A stretch of 64,000 bases of DNA from Paraburkholderia sp. UYCP14C. GTDB taxonomy: Bacteria; Pseudomonadota; Gammaproteobacteria; Burkholderiales; Burkholderiaceae. Positions 44,846-53,982 of this stretch are shown here, one piece after another (the stretch's first letter is position 1; every line of letters begins with the position of its first letter). The notes beneath the pieces were generated by a model that was not told where the DNA came from, did not search any database, and worked only from the letters and a program-made list of their open reading frames with translations. The position numbers were made by a program, and so were the translations under genes. The DNA lies in NCBI RefSeq assembly GCF_004197395.1, contig NZ_SELS01000011.1, forward strand, positions 124,001 to 188,000. The letters run 5' to 3'.

Positions 44846-45867
44846 GGCTGGATCTCCGCTGCTTTCTCGACGAAGTGGTTGTCATAGGTCGTGGCGAGGT
44901 CGATCCTGGCCGAGCCCACTGTCGGGTCGAATGCCGACAGCACGTCACGCACGGTCTGCGCGCCCTTCGGCGTGATCTCGCCGTTCTGCGCGATACAGCG
45001 TCGGCTGTTCCTGAAGGCCTCGGCGTAGAGCGCCTTGTTGTCCTCCAGGTACTCGGGCGGCACGTTGTCGGCGACCTGTTCCGGCGTCGCTTTCGCGATC
45101 CACTTCTCGGCGCGTACGATCGCATTGGCGACTGCCTGCACCGTCTTCGGATTCCTGTTGATGAAGTCCTGCGTCGCGAACAGGCTGGACTCGGGGTAAT
45201 CGGAGCCGAACACCTTGACGTTGCCCTCGGCCGTGCGCATGTTCTCGAGCGGCTTCAGGCTGCCGTCCTTAACCAGGATCGTGGCGCTCGGATCGTTGAC
45301 GATCAGCGCATCGATTTGCCCTGCCCGCACCGCCGCGACTGCGCCCGCCGCCTGGCCCACACCGATGATCGACACGTCCGTCGGCTGCAGCCCCGCCTTG
45401 TGCAGAATGTAGTTGACCGCCATGTGCGTGCTCGAACCCGGCGCGCTCACGCCGATACGCATGCCCTTCAGATCCTTCGCCGACTTGACTTCGCCCTCGC
45501 GCTTCTGGGACACGCCGAAGATCCAGCCCGGACAGATGACCTGCGCGGCGATCACCACCAGATGCTGGCCCTTGGTGGCCATCGTGATGGTGTTCGAATA
45601 GGCGCCCGCGACCATGTCGGAGCTGCCGCCCAGCAGCGCCTCCAGGGTCTTCGAGCCGCCTGAGAAAGCGGCGATGTGCACGTCCAGCCCTTCGTCCTTG
45701 AAGTAGCCGCGCTGCTGCGCGACCAGCATCGGCAAATAGGTGATGCCGACGGAAGCCGCCGCGATGTGCAGCTCGGGCTTTTCAGGCACATCCTTGGCCA
45801 CGGCAGCGACGGAACCGCATACAAGCTCGAACGCTGCGCACAGCGCAATGGCGAATTTCAGCTTCAT
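44842..45867 (-). CDS. NitT/TauT-type ABC substrate-binding protein (first copy)
   Basis: The 341-residue protein has a signal peptide (MKLKFAIALCAAFELVCGSV) and the fold motifs ASVGITYLPMLVAQQRGYFK, LLGGSSDMVAGAYSNTITMA, GMRIGVSAPGSSTHMAVNYI. GGAGGAG lies 6 nt before the ATG. It is followed directly by the ATPase (ATGA overlap), so it is the primary binding protein of this importer. A homologous copy lies downstream after the SDR. Ligand is likely an organic anion related to the leuCDB-like enzymes. Confidence 0.92.
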   Translation of the reverse strand: MKLKFAIALCAAFELVCGSVAAVAKDVPEKPELHIAAASVGITYLPMLVAQQRGYFKDEGLDVHIAAFSGGSKTLEALLGGSSDMVAGAYSNTITMATKGQHLVVIAAQVICPGWIFGVSQKREGEVKSAKDLKGMRIGVSAPGSSTHMAVNYILHKAGLQPTDVSIIGVGQAAGAVAAVRAGQIDALIVNDPSATILVKDGSLKPLENMRTAEGNVKVFGSDYPESSLFATQDFINRNPKTVQAVANAIVRAEKWIAKATPEQVADNVPPEYLEDNKALYAEAFRNSRRCIAQNGEITPKGAQTVRDVLSAFDPTVGSARIDLATTYDNHFVEKAAEIQP

Positions 45868-45968
45868 GGTTGTCTCCTCCCTTTGCGGGGGTTTTCTGGT
45901 GTGACCATCTACTGCCGAGGATGAGCCGGAGTCCGCGTGGCATCCGGTCCGTGCAATGCGCTTGCCGC

Positions 45969-47039
45969 CTAAGCTGCCTGCTTGCGAAGCGCCTCGACCA
46001 CGGCATCGCCCATATCGCGCGTGCCGACGCATTGCGTGCCTTCCTGATGGATGTCGGCGGTACGGTAGCCCGCTGCCAGCACGGCACGCACGGACTTTTC
46101 GACGCGGCTCGCGGCGTCTTCCATCTCGAAGCTCTCGCGCAGCATCATCGCCAGCGACAGGATCGCCGCGAGCGGATTGGCGATATCCTTGCCGGCAATG
46201 TCCGGCGCCGAACCGTGCACCGGCTCGTAAAGCCCCTTGCGGTTGTAGCCCAGCGAGGCCGAAGGCAGCATGCCGATGGAACCCGTCAACATGGCCGCGG
46301 CGTCCGAGAGAATGTCTCCGAAGATGTTGCCCGTGACGATCACGTCGAACTGCCTGGGCCGGCGCATCAGCATCATCGACGCAGCGTCCACGAACAGATG
46401 GCTCAGCTCGACGTCCTTGTAATCGCGCCCGACACGCACGACCACTTCGCGCCACAACTGGCTCGCCTCCAGCACGTTGGCCTTGTCCACCGAGCACAAC
46501 TTGCCGCGCCGACGACGCGCGGCCTCGAAGGCCGCACGCGCGACGCGCTCCACCTCCGATTCCGAATAGCGCATCGTGTTGAAACCCACCCGCTCTCCCG
46601 CGTGGTTGGTCTCGAAGCCGCGCGGCTGGCCGAAATAGACGTCGCCGTTCAACTCGCGCACGATCACGAGATCCAGCCCATCGACCACTTCCGGCCGCAG
46701 CGTCGAAGCGCCGATCAGTTCGGGGAACATATACGCCGGGCGGAAATTGGCATACAGGGTCAGCGCTTCGCGCAACTGCAGCAACCCGGTGCCGGGACGA
46801 CGCTCGCGCGGAATGTCGGCTTCGTCGGCCACACCCACCGAACCGAACAGGATCGCATCGGCCTTGCGCGCGAGCGCCAGCGTGGACTCGGGCAGCGGCA
46901 CGCCATGCGCCTGAATGCCCGCCTCGCCGATAGCGGCTTCCTCGGTCTCGGCGTGAGGCGCCACGACCCGCAGCACCTTGAGAGCCTGCGCCACGACTTC
47001 CGGACCGATGCCATCACCGGGCATGACTGCAATCTTCAT
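45969..47039 (-). CDS. leuB: 3-isopropylmalate dehydrogenase-like enzyme (LeuB family)
   Basis: The 356-residue protein has the decarboxylating beta-hydroxyacid dehydrogenase features: [41 protein letters not shown], the catalytic region [32 protein letters not shown], and [19 protein letters not shown]. The hydrophobic LLxLR pocket fits an alkyl-malate substrate. One difference is Asn where many LeuB have Thr (RELTG). It sits between leuD and the transporter, so it may be a catabolic paralogue rather than the leucine-biosynthesis enzyme. AAGGAG precedes the ATG. Confidence 0.88.
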   Translation of the reverse strand: MKIAVMPGDGIGPEVVAQALKVLRVVAPHAETEEAAIGEAGIQAHGVPLPESTLALARKADAILFGSVGVADEADIPRERRPGTGLLQLREALTLYANFRPAYMFPELIGASTLRPEVVDGLDLVIVRELNGDVYFGQPRGFETNHAGERVGFNTMRYSESEVERVARAAFEAARRRRGKLCSVDKANVLEASQLWREVVVRVGRDYKDVELSHLFVDAASMMLMRRPRQFDVIVTGNIFGDILSDAAAMLTGSIGMLPSASLGYNRKGLYEPVHGSAPDIAGKDIANPLAAILSLAMMLRESFEMEDAASRVEKSVRAVLAAGYRTADIHQEGTQCVGTRDMGDAVVEALRKQAA

Positions 47040-47092
47040 CTGAACTTCTCCTTGGTTGTTATCGCTGGGTTGTCGTCAGGTAGAGCGCGCTG

Positions 47093-47689
47093 TCACCACG
47101 CTTGCTTGCGGTTGCGTTCGAATGCATCGATGCGGTCCCGGTGTGACAGCGTGTAGTCGATCTCGTCCATGCCGTGCAGCAGACACTCTTTCGCGAAGGG
47201 CTCAACGTCGAACGCGTGGACGGAACCGTCGGGCAGCGTCGCCGTCTGCGCGGGCAAGTCGATCGCGATGCGGCTGCCAGGTCTCGCAGACAGGTCGTCC
47301 AGCAGCGGCAACACTACGGACTCGGGCAATACGATGGGCAGCAGTCCGTTCTTCAGGCAGTTGATGAAGAAGATGTCGCCGAAGCTCGGGGCGATCGCCG
47401 CACGGATACCGTAGTCGTACAGCGCCCAGACGGCATGCTCGCGCGACGAGCCACAACCGAAGTTGCGATTGGCCACGACGATGCGCGACTCGCGGTAAGG
47501 CGCCTGGTTGAGCACGAAGTCCGGCCGCCTCGCGCCATCAGGCTCGAAGCGCAGCGCGCGAAAGAGAAACTGGCCGAAATCGTCGGAGCGGGGTTTTTGC
47601 AGGAAGCGCGCCGGCAGAATCTGGTCGGTATCGCAGTTGATGGCGGTGATGGGCACGGCCACTGCGTCGAGGTACGTCAGGCATTCCAT
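47093..47689 (-). CDS. leuD: 3-isopropylmalate dehydratase small subunit-like (LeuD family)
   Basis: The 198-residue protein has the small-subunit swivel-domain motifs: NCDTDQILPARFLQ, NFGCGSSREHAVWALYDYGI, IAPSFGDIFFINCLKNGLLP. It pairs with LeuC in an [4Fe-4S] aconitase-like isomerase. GGGAGC lies 6 nt before the ATG, and the start is 2 bp after the leuC stop, so the two are translationally coupled. It probably forms an isomerase with the neighbouring LeuC for an alkylmalate-like substrate. Confidence 0.92.
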   Translation of the reverse strand: MECLTYLDAVAVPITAINCDTDQILPARFLQKPRSDDFGQFLFRALRFEPDGARRPDFVLNQAPYRESRIVVANRNFGCGSSREHAVWALYDYGIRAAIAPSFGDIFFINCLKNGLLPIVLPESVVLPLLDDLSARPGSRIAIDLPAQTATLPDGSVHAFDVEPFAKECLLHGMDEIDYTLSHRDRIDAFERNRKQAW

Positions 47690-47691
47690 GT

Positions 47692-49122
47692 TCAGGCTCC
47701 CAGCAGACGGCGCACGTCCGTCAGATGTCCCGTCACCGCGGCTGCGGCCGCCATCGCAGGGCTCATCAGATGCGTGCGCACGCCGGGCCCCTGGCGGCCC
47801 ACGAAATTGCGGTTCGACGTCGACGCGCAGCGCTGGCCGGGCGCGGCGATATCGCCGTTCGTCGCGAGGCACATCGAACAGCCGGGAAAGCGCCACTGAA
47901 AGCCGGCCTCCACGAACACGCGGTCGAGCCCTTCGGCCTCGGCCTGCGCGCGCACCTGGTGCGAGCCCGGCACCACCCATGCCTCGATGCCCGGCGCGAT
48001 GTGGCGGCCGCGCGCGACATCGGCGGCACTGCGCAGGTCCTCGATGCGTCCATTGGTGCACGAGCCGATAAATACCCGGTCGATCGCCACCCCTTCCAGC
48101 GCCTCGTGCGGGACCAAGCCCATGTAATCGAGCGAGCGCGCCATCGCGGCGCGCAGATCGGGGTCGGCCTCCGCTGCGGGATCGGGCACGCGAGCGTCGA
48201 TCGAACACGCATAGCCGGGTGTGGTGCCCCAGGTCACCATCGGGGCGATCTCGCTCACATCGATATGTACCTCGCGGTCGAACCTCGCGCCGGGGTCGGT
48301 GAACAAGGTGCGCCAGTGCGCGATGGCCCGCTCCCGCGCTTCGCCCGCGGGTGCGAAGGGGCGCTCTGCCAGATAGGCGAAGGTGGTTTCATCGGGAGCG
48401 ATCATGCCGGCGCGACCGCCCGCCTCGATGGTCATGTTGCACAACGTGAGCCGGCCTTCCATCGACAGACCGGCGATCGCGGAGCCCGTGTACTCGATCA
48501 CGTAGCCTGCTGCTCCGGCCACACCGATCCGCGCGATCACGGCCAGGATCAGGTCTTTGGCGGTGACGCCCTGGCCCGGCGTGCCGTCGAGCATGACGCG
48601 CATGTTGCTCGACTTGCGCTGCCACAGGCATTGCGTGGCAAGCACGTGAGCGACTTCGGTCGCGCCGATGCCGAACGCGAGCGCGCCGAGCGCGCCGTGC
48701 GTCGACGTGTGGCTATCCGCGCAGACAACGGACATGCCGGGCAGACTCAGCCCCTGCTCGGGCCCGACCACATGGACGATGCCGCGCCGCGAATCGTCCA
48801 TGTCGAACAGCGTGATGTGAGACTCGGCCGTATCGCGCTGGAGGGCCAAGATCATCGCGCGCCGCTCGGGGTCGGCCACGGCCGCCATGTCGTTCGCCGC
48901 GCTGGAAACGTAGTGGTCCGCGGTGCCGAAGATGCGCTCCGGCGAGCGCGGCTTGAGGCCGCGTTCACGCAACAGGTCGAACGATTGCGCGGTGACGTCG
49001 TGAATGAAATGCCGGTCGATGAACAGCAGATCCTGTCCGTCGTCGCGCGACATGACCCGGTGACTGTCCCAGATCTTGTCGTAAAGCGTCCGCGGACCGG
49101 CCATTGCCTGGTCGGGTTGCAT
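47692..49122 (-). CDS. leuC: 3-isopropylmalate dehydratase large subunit-like (LeuC family)
   Basis: The 476-residue protein shows the aconitase-superfamily LeuC pattern: [48 protein letters not shown]. The Fe-S ligands are Cys in [11 protein letters not shown] and the pair in [11 protein letters not shown]. It is the first gene of the nine-gene operon. The ATG at 49122 has GAGG upstream; a longer start is possible. Context (importer, SDR, lactonase) argues for a catabolic role. Confidence 0.92.
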   Translation of the reverse strand: MQPDQAMAGPRTLYDKIWDSHRVMSRDDGQDLLFIDRHFIHDVTAQSFDLLRERGLKPRSPERIFGTADHYVSSAANDMAAVADPERRAMILALQRDTAESHITLFDMDDSRRGIVHVVGPEQGLSLPGMSVVCADSHTSTHGALGALAFGIGATEVAHVLATQCLWQRKSSNMRVMLDGTPGQGVTAKDLILAVIARIGVAGAAGYVIEYTGSAIAGLSMEGRLTLCNMTIEAGGRAGMIAPDETTFAYLAERPFAPAGEARERAIAHWRTLFTDPGARFDREVHIDVSEIAPMVTWGTTPGYACSIDARVPDPAAEADPDLRAAMARSLDYMGLVPHEALEGVAIDRVFIGSCTNGRIEDLRSAADVARGRHIAPGIEAWVVPGSHQVRAQAEAEGLDRVFVEAGFQWRFPGCSMCLATNGDIAAPGQRCASTSNRNFVGRQGPGVRTHLMSPAMAAAAAVTGHLTDVRRLLGA

Positions 49123-49523
49123 TGCTTCGCCTCGCTCCATCAATTTCCCGGCCGCTGCGGCAGGGGCCTTGCGTTCTCTCGGTTGATCCCGATGTGCGAC
49201 CATCATGCCGTAGGCGAGACGGGTTGTTCGTGGTGTTTTGGCAAGGCACCATCGCCGATCGCGATGACGAGGATGTCTTCGATCGAAGGTTCATGCAGAG
49301 AGGCCGCGGTGGCCATTGATGGATAGGCCCCAAATCAACTTCCCAGAAAACCTACGAAATCGCAAACCGCCGAAGAACGACACCTCTGGAATGAATGGTT
49401 GCCGTGGATCGTTTAATGCTGGAGGAAGGACACGCCGCAGATTGAAAGCGGCCGAGGAACTGCATGGCGAATTCGCCCATGCGGCAAGACTGGAGAAGGC
49501 AGCATGAACTCAAGGAAGGCGCA
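49123..49523. other. Divergent region upstream of leuC
   Basis: This 401-bp stretch should hold the promoter of the nine-gene operon (minus strand) and of the small genes at 49524-49809 (plus strand). Frames covering it have no ribosome binding site or family resemblance. I see no clear palindrome or hairpin. Confidence 0.5.
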
Positions 49524-49730
49524 ATGACCCGTACGGACGGAGAACAGGAATATCTGGCCGCCAGCGAATCCTACTTGACCGCCATCAAACCGACGGCGCG
49601 ACAGACCGCAACGTTCTGTGCGGCGACAGCACAGATGCTCGCGGATGATCTGGGCGGGAAGGTGGCGATCTCGTTGCCGGAGGGAATTTACATCGTGCGA
49701 ATGCCGAACCGGAGGAAATATGGAACTTGA
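49524..49730 (+). CDS. Small hypothetical protein
   Basis: The 68-residue product reads MTRTDGEQEYLAASESYL onward with ADDLGGKVAISLPEGIYIVR near the end. AAGGAAGG lies close upstream of the ATG. It is soluble, with helical and beta-like halves. It overlaps the start of the next small gene by 11 bp, which suggests translational coupling. No family recognised. Confidence 0.55.
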   Translation: MTRTDGEQEYLAASESYLTAIKPTARQTATFCAATAQMLADDLGGKVAISLPEGIYIVRMPNRRKYGT

Positions 49731-49809
49731 AATCAACGCGCCGGCGCAATACCAGTGGGTATGTAGCCACGGCAACCGGATCGCCGAAAGATGCCAGCAA
49801 TGCGTATGA
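49720..49809 (+). CDS. Tiny Cys/His protein (zinc-ribbon-like)
   Basis: The 29-residue product ends VCSHGNRIAERCQQCV, giving Cys-x-His and Cys-x2-Cys, a spacing able to bind zinc. The ATG has a strong ribosome binding site (GGAGGAAAT) inside the upstream gene. It may work with the 68-residue protein. Its short length could also mean a truncated relic of a larger zinc-binding protein. Confidence 0.5.
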   Translation: MELEINAPAQYQWVCSHGNRIAERCQQCV

Positions 49810-49954
49810 CTCAAGAATACGCATTTGTTGAGTCCGGTAGCGCGCGTTCGTCGCCGCTCATCGTAGAACGACCGGTGAGCGGCTGTAAGCAGGCATATTA
49901 GCGATTGCGCCTGCTCTCGCGTAGCCGTCCAGAACCTCACGTGTTCAAGCCGCA

Positions 49955-50554
49955 CTACAGGCCGAATTCAGCCTTCATCATGCTCAAGTGATCGGCCACG
50001 CGTCTTGCATAGCCCTTCGCGCCACCGCTATAGCGATCTAGTGCGTACTCGATGTTCCCATCTGCCGCTCTTATGTAGTCACGCAAAATTGCCGACCCGA
50101 TGCGCACGTTCGTGCGCGGATCGGTCAAATCCGACGTGCGAACGACAAGATCCTGGTGCTGGGACGGAAGTACTTGCATCAGCCCTTTGGCGCCAATCAC
50201 ACTCACCGCGAATCGATCGAAACTGGATTCGACCGCAATAACCGCAAGTAACAGCAGCGGCGAGATCGTGTATCGCCTGGCTGCATTCATCACCGCGTGA
50301 CCAATCTCCAATGCGTCGTGCAATCCTATATGGAAGCGAGCGTTCACAACGACGGCGATTGCTTCCGCAGTGGGCGTTTCGCTTTCGGGCGCGTCGACAA
50401 TTTCCATGGGCGTTGGCCCAAGTTGCGAATCGGCGGCATGGCACAGTCCCGTTAGCGAGCCGAAAATCACAATTGCCGCGAAGACAATACCGTGGAGACC
50501 GTTAGCTATAGCGCGTGACCAATCAATAAAATCTTCGTTCAGATTCGCGAACAT
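49955..50554 (-). CDS. Lytic transglycosylase, SLT domain
   Basis: The 199-residue protein has a signal segment (GIVFAAIVIFGSLTGLCHAA) and an SLT domain: LLAVIAVESSFDRFAVSVIG with the catalytic Glu, AKGLMQVLPSQHQDL, and YSGGAKGYARRVADHL in place of the usual AYNAG motif. It cleaves peptidoglycan glycan strands, as enzymes that accompany secretion systems or recycle walls do. No secretion system is adjacent. Confidence 0.85.
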   Translation of the reverse strand: MFANLNEDFIDWSRAIANGLHGIVFAAIVIFGSLTGLCHAADSQLGPTPMEIVDAPESETPTAEAIAVVVNARFHIGLHDALEIGHAVMNAARRYTISPLLLLAVIAVESSFDRFAVSVIGAKGLMQVLPSQHQDLVVRTSDLTDPRTNVRIGSAILRDYIRAADGNIEYALDRYSGGAKGYARRVADHLSMMKAEFGL

Positions 50555-50677
50555 GGCCTATTTCCCATAAGAGTCCCTGGTCACGAGGTTCCATCGGGGC
50601 TTGCCCTGAAACAGCCTGACGAAGGTAGGTCAACAACAAAATCAAAAGCAAAGTCAATCGGCGTCCAGAGGGTATGC

Positions 50678-50914
50678 CTAATTGGGAAGCCAGTTCATTG
50701 TTGGGAAAACCTTGGCGGGCGGGTAGACGCACCATGACCCGTCTTCATGTCGAAAGAAGACCAGCGCAAACGTTCCAGACGAACGCGTGACTTCAACCCG
50801 GACAACTCGCCATGGCATGTGTCGCGAGCGATCTGGTCGGGTGACCCGGAAATTTCCGGTTTTTCCAAACCAATCACTGACGATAACCCGAAGGGATTCG
50901 CACCGATTCCTCAT
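50678..50914 (-). CDS. Hypothetical protein (78 aa)
   Basis: The product starts MRNRCESLRVIVSDWFG and contains PWRVVRVEVTRSSGTFALVF and GSWCVYPPAKVFPTM. GGAGAAGGAA precedes the ATG. The even spread of charged and aromatic residues looks like a real small folded protein. No family recognised. It lies upstream of the lytic transglycosylase on the same strand. Confidence 0.55.
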   Translation of the reverse strand: MRNRCESLRVIVSDWFGKTGNFRVTRPDRSRHMPWRVVRVEVTRSSGTFALVFFRHEDGSWCVYPPAKVFPTMNWLPN

Positions 50915-51039
50915 TTCCTTCTCCGTGCCTCGTGATTGAACTAGCAAACCGAGTCAATTGCATTAGCAATGTCAGTTGCGCAATACAACAAGATCCATTG
51001 ATGGCGCCCGGAACCCAAATCCCTGGCGGCATTTCACGC

Positions 51040-51085
51040 AGAAAAAATAGCCGGTGTGAGGGTCTGGAGGAGTTGTCACACCGGC
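51040..51085 (-). terminator. Rho-independent terminator of the porin gene
   Basis: On the minus strand GCCGGTGTGA...TCACACCGGC (51050-51085) is followed by TATTTTTT (51043-51050 region). It lies about 76 bp after the porin stop and ends that transcript. Confidence 0.85.
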
Positions 51086-51160
51086 CTCTTCAATTGAAGA
51101 GTAAAAGCAGCGCTTCTCAGGTTCATTGAGTCCTTGCACTTCCTACGATCTCGCAGGCGC

Positions 51161-52294
51161 TCAGAACTGATGCATGACACCCGCGAAAATGCCTTCCTGG
51201 CTATGGCCGTAATTCGGATTGCCATTCGACGCCGTGTTGGTCACAGGATTGAAGTTGTTGTTTCCATAAGCGCTGTCGTACAAAGCGAGGTTGGACGTCG
51301 AGCTGTTGTGGATATAGCCGGCTTCCGTGTACAGGAACGTACGCTTCGACAGGTTGTAGGTAGCACCAAGCGTGTACAAGGTCGCATTGCCGTTGCCGTG
51401 ATTGGCATTCGCATGGTAGACGGCTGTCGTGACCGCCGTCGCGGTGGATACCTGCCAGGCCGCGCCGAACCACTCGTGATCCACAGAGGTCGGTGCGCTG
51501 ACGCCGCCAGGTTGTGAACCCGGCGTCACACCGACGCTCGCGTCGCTCGCATTCGGTGCGTTCAGGTGCTGGTAACCTGCATAGAGATGCACCGGCCCGA
51601 ACACCAGCGTTCCGCCCGCGAGCAGCGAACGCGAGTGGTTGTATACATCATTGAAAGTGCCATCAGCCCCGCGCACTTCGTCGTAAATCACGCGAAAATC
51701 GCCCATCCCGAACGTGTAGACGCCTTCGATACCGTTGGTACGACCCTGCCCCGTGGGCGTGGCGGCTGTATTCCAATGAGTGTTGTTGGTAAGAGCGTAT
51801 TGACCTCTGAAGTACAGCCCACTCCAGGTGGGCGTCTGATATTCGAAGGCATTTGCAGCACTCGCCCAATTGCGCCCGCGCACCAGCGACGAGATCCCGT
51901 AACGCTGCATCAGTTGAGGGTCGGTGCCCCAACTATCCTGTGAAATCTCTCCTGCGCCGATGTTGCCCATCTTGAACGTGCCGTAGCTCGGATTGGTGAA
52001 TCCGATCGTGGCATGACGGCCGAAGAGATTGCCTTCCAGTTGACCGTTCATCGTGTTCAGCTGGCTTTCCAGCTGGAAGATGGCCGAGGTTCCGCCACCC
52101 AGATCTTCGCTTCCCTGCAGCCCCCACCACGAGCAACCGAAATTGCCGCTTTCCGCGCTCCACGCGTGGCCTCCTGGAATACCGCTTTCGAACTGGATGC
52201 CGTTATCGATGCGTCCGTACAAGGTGACGCTGCTTTGGGCCTGCGCCGCGGCGGCCGTCGCCAGCAATGAAAGTGCTAACACCGTCTCCTTCAT
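51161..52294 (-). CDS. Gram-negative porin (Burkholderia OmpC-like family)
   Basis: The 377-residue protein has a signal peptide (LALSLLATAAAAQAQ) and the typical start SSVTLYGRIDNGIQF. Conserved loops include GLQGSEDLGGGTSAIFQLES and NLFGRHATIGFTN. It ends AGVMHQF, with the terminal Phe needed for assembly. It forms a general diffusion channel. Two LacI-type palindromes 236 and 324 bp upstream suggest control by the adjacent regulator. Confidence 0.93.
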   Translation of the reverse strand: MKETVLALSLLATAAAAQAQSSVTLYGRIDNGIQFESGIPGGHAWSAESGNFGCSWWGLQGSEDLGGGTSAIFQLESQLNTMNGQLEGNLFGRHATIGFTNPSYGTFKMGNIGAGEISQDSWGTDPQLMQRYGISSLVRGRNWASAANAFEYQTPTWSGLYFRGQYALTNNTHWNTAATPTGQGRTNGIEGVYTFGMGDFRVIYDEVRGADGTFNDVYNHSRSLLAGGTLVFGPVHLYAGYQHLNAPNASDASVGVTPGSQPGGVSAPTSVDHEWFGAAWQVSTATAVTTAVYHANANHGNGNATLYTLGATYNLSKRTFLYTEAGYIHNSSTSNLALYDSAYGNNNFNPVTNTASNGNPNYGHSQEGIFAGVMHQF

Positions 52295-52529
52295 TTCGCT
52301 CTCCTATGTTTACTATTTGCTTCAACACCGAATCTTCGACCTCATCGAGTAACGCGAGCACAATCATCAGACCGCCAAGGGGTTGCATATCCGCAACCCC
52401 TTCTCATTGAAAAAGGCTCGATGGCAAGACCACCGGTTACCCCGCACATGCTCCCGCGGCAACTAGTCGAGCCGTCTGCGCATCGACTTCCATGACTCAA
52501 ACCCGACTTGCTCTCAGGTTCTACTCTTC

Positions 52530-52543
52530 TGAAAGCGCTTTCA
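52530..52543. promoter_or_regulatory. LacI-type operator O1 (TGAAAGCGCTTTCA)
   Basis: A perfect 14-bp palindrome upstream of the porin, identical to those at 52618 and 53749. Center-to-center distance to the next is 88 bp, suitable for DNA looping. Confidence 0.8.
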
Positions 52544-52617
52544 TAACTGGACGGATTGGGCCGTATCTGTCCCACCCTCGAAATTCAATGCAATGTTGTA
52601 CTAGTATATTAGTTGTA

Positions 52618-52631
52618 TGAAAGCGCTTTCA
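52618..52631. promoter_or_regulatory. LacI-type operator O2 (TGAAAGCGCTTTCA)
   Basis: Second perfect copy, 50 bp past the 3' end of the LacI gene and upstream of the porin. Between the two copies is an AT-rich segment that may hold the porin promoter. Confidence 0.8.
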
Positions 52632-52681
52632 TAACTCGGCAGTTCTTGCCCATCACGGGCTCTGCCGTCAAAAAAATCAGC

Positions 52682-53728
52682 CTATGGAGTTTGTTTTGGT
52701 TCGGAGGACCGCACGGCGCAAGTGGTTTCCCGCACGATCAGGCTCAGCGGGGCCACGCTCAGCGTAACGGCCTCCTTGCGGATCAGTCGCACGATCGCTT
52801 CGGCGGCTTGACAGCCCATTTCATAGATCGGCTGGCGCACCGTGGTGAGCGGCGGCGTGACGTACTGCGAGGTTGGCACGTCGTCGAATCCGACTAGCGA
52901 TACGTCTTCCGGCACGCGCAGGCCGCGCCGATGGAGGACCAGACGTGCCCCGTAAGCAGTCTGGTCGTTCGCGCAAAATATCGCGGTAAAGCCAACCCGC
53001 CGTTCGAACAGGCGTTCCATGGCAGTCACGCCGCCAGATTCGAGAAAGTCGCCCTGCTCGACCCGAACGCTATCGAAGCCAATGCCTGCTTCCTCGAGCG
53101 CCATGCGGTAGCCGACCAACCGGTCGACCGCATCGGCGTGGCTCATCGGTCCCGCGATAAAAGCGATCTTGCGATGACCCTGGGCGATCAGGTGCCGCGT
53201 CGCATCGCACGCGCCCTGCACGTTATCGATGGGGAAGCCGGCCAGCGTCGGAGCGTCCTTAAACTCGCGCCCTAGAACGACGATGGGCGTTTGCCGGGAG
53301 AATTCCAGTAGGCAGTCTTCATCGAGTTGGCCGTGCAGAATGACGATGCCGTCGACACGTCGCGCGATGAACTGCTCGATGCGAGCACGCTCCTCTTCCA
53401 CACTCCAACGACTGCTGACGAATACCGGGGTGAATCCTGGCTCATGCAGCGCGTCTTCGATACCGCGAAGCCACTCGGCGTAAAACGGGCTCGCAACGGT
53501 TTGCGTCAGCACCCCGATGGTGTCGGTCTTGCCGCTGGCAAGACTGCGGGCGAGCACGTTCGGCCGATAGTTGAACCGCGCTATCGCCTGTTCAACAGCC
53601 TCTCGCTTCTCCGGCGACACCCGGACCGTACCGTTCAGGATTCGCGATACCGTGCTCGGAGAAACGCCCGCGGCACGCGCGATCTCTTCGAGCTTGACGT
53701 TGGGCGGGGTGGGATCGGTAACTTTCAT
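52682..53728 (-). CDS. LacI-family regulator
   Basis: The 348-residue protein has the LacI HTH (VKLEEIARAAGVSPSTVSRI LNG-type sequence) and a periplasmic-binding-like effector domain (DTIGVLTQTVASPFYAEWL; FCANDQTAYGARLVLHRRGL; GFDDVPTSQYVTPPLTT). Palindromes TGAAAGCGCTTTCA occur upstream of this gene and of the porin. It likely represses both. The ligand is probably a sugar or sugar acid. Confidence 0.93.
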   Translation of the reverse strand: MKVTDPTPPNVKLEEIARAAGVSPSTVSRILNGTVRVSPEKREAVEQAIARFNYRPNVLARSLASGKTDTIGVLTQTVASPFYAEWLRGIEDALHEPGFTPVFVSSRWSVEEERARIEQFIARRVDGIVILHGQLDEDCLLEFSRQTPIVVLGREFKDAPTLAGFPIDNVQGACDATRHLIAQGHRKIAFIAGPMSHADAVDRLVGYRMALEEAGIGFDSVRVEQGDFLESGGVTAMERLFERRVGFTAIFCANDQTAYGARLVLHRRGLRVPEDVSLVGFDDVPTSQYVTPPLTTVRQPIYEMGCQAAEAIVRLIRKEAVTLSVAPLSLIVRETTCAVRSSEPKQTP

Positions 53729-53748
53729 GAGCCAAGCGTAGTCGACTC

Positions 53749-53762
53749 TGAAAGCGCTTTCA
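53749..53762. promoter_or_regulatory. LacI-type operator O3 upstream of lacI gene
   Basis: Third perfect TGAAAGCGCTTTCA, 21 bp upstream of the LacI start codon, where autoregulation is expected. Confidence 0.8.
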
Positions 53763-53982
53763 AAGAGGGGAAACCCGAATGCGCGATGCATGTCACGCCC
53801 GCCGCTTCTGTTCAGAGCATCGAGGGTTCGGCTCCTTCCTTGAAAGAAAGCTCGCGCCTGAACTCGCCGAATTCGTGGACGCACTATCTGCCAACCACAA
53901 GGCTCGATGGCTCTCCGTCGAGAACGGCCGATCGCTCGCCTCCCTCGCGAATCGAGGGGGACATAGCTTGCGAGCCGCCAAC

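Noticed and set aside
47725-49326. 533-codon plus-strand frame
   Set aside because: Antisense to leuC; no family resemblance.
49316-49507. 63-codon plus-strand frame upstream of the tiny gene pair
   Set aside because: No ribosome binding site, basic low-complexity composition and no family resemblance; not supported as a gene.
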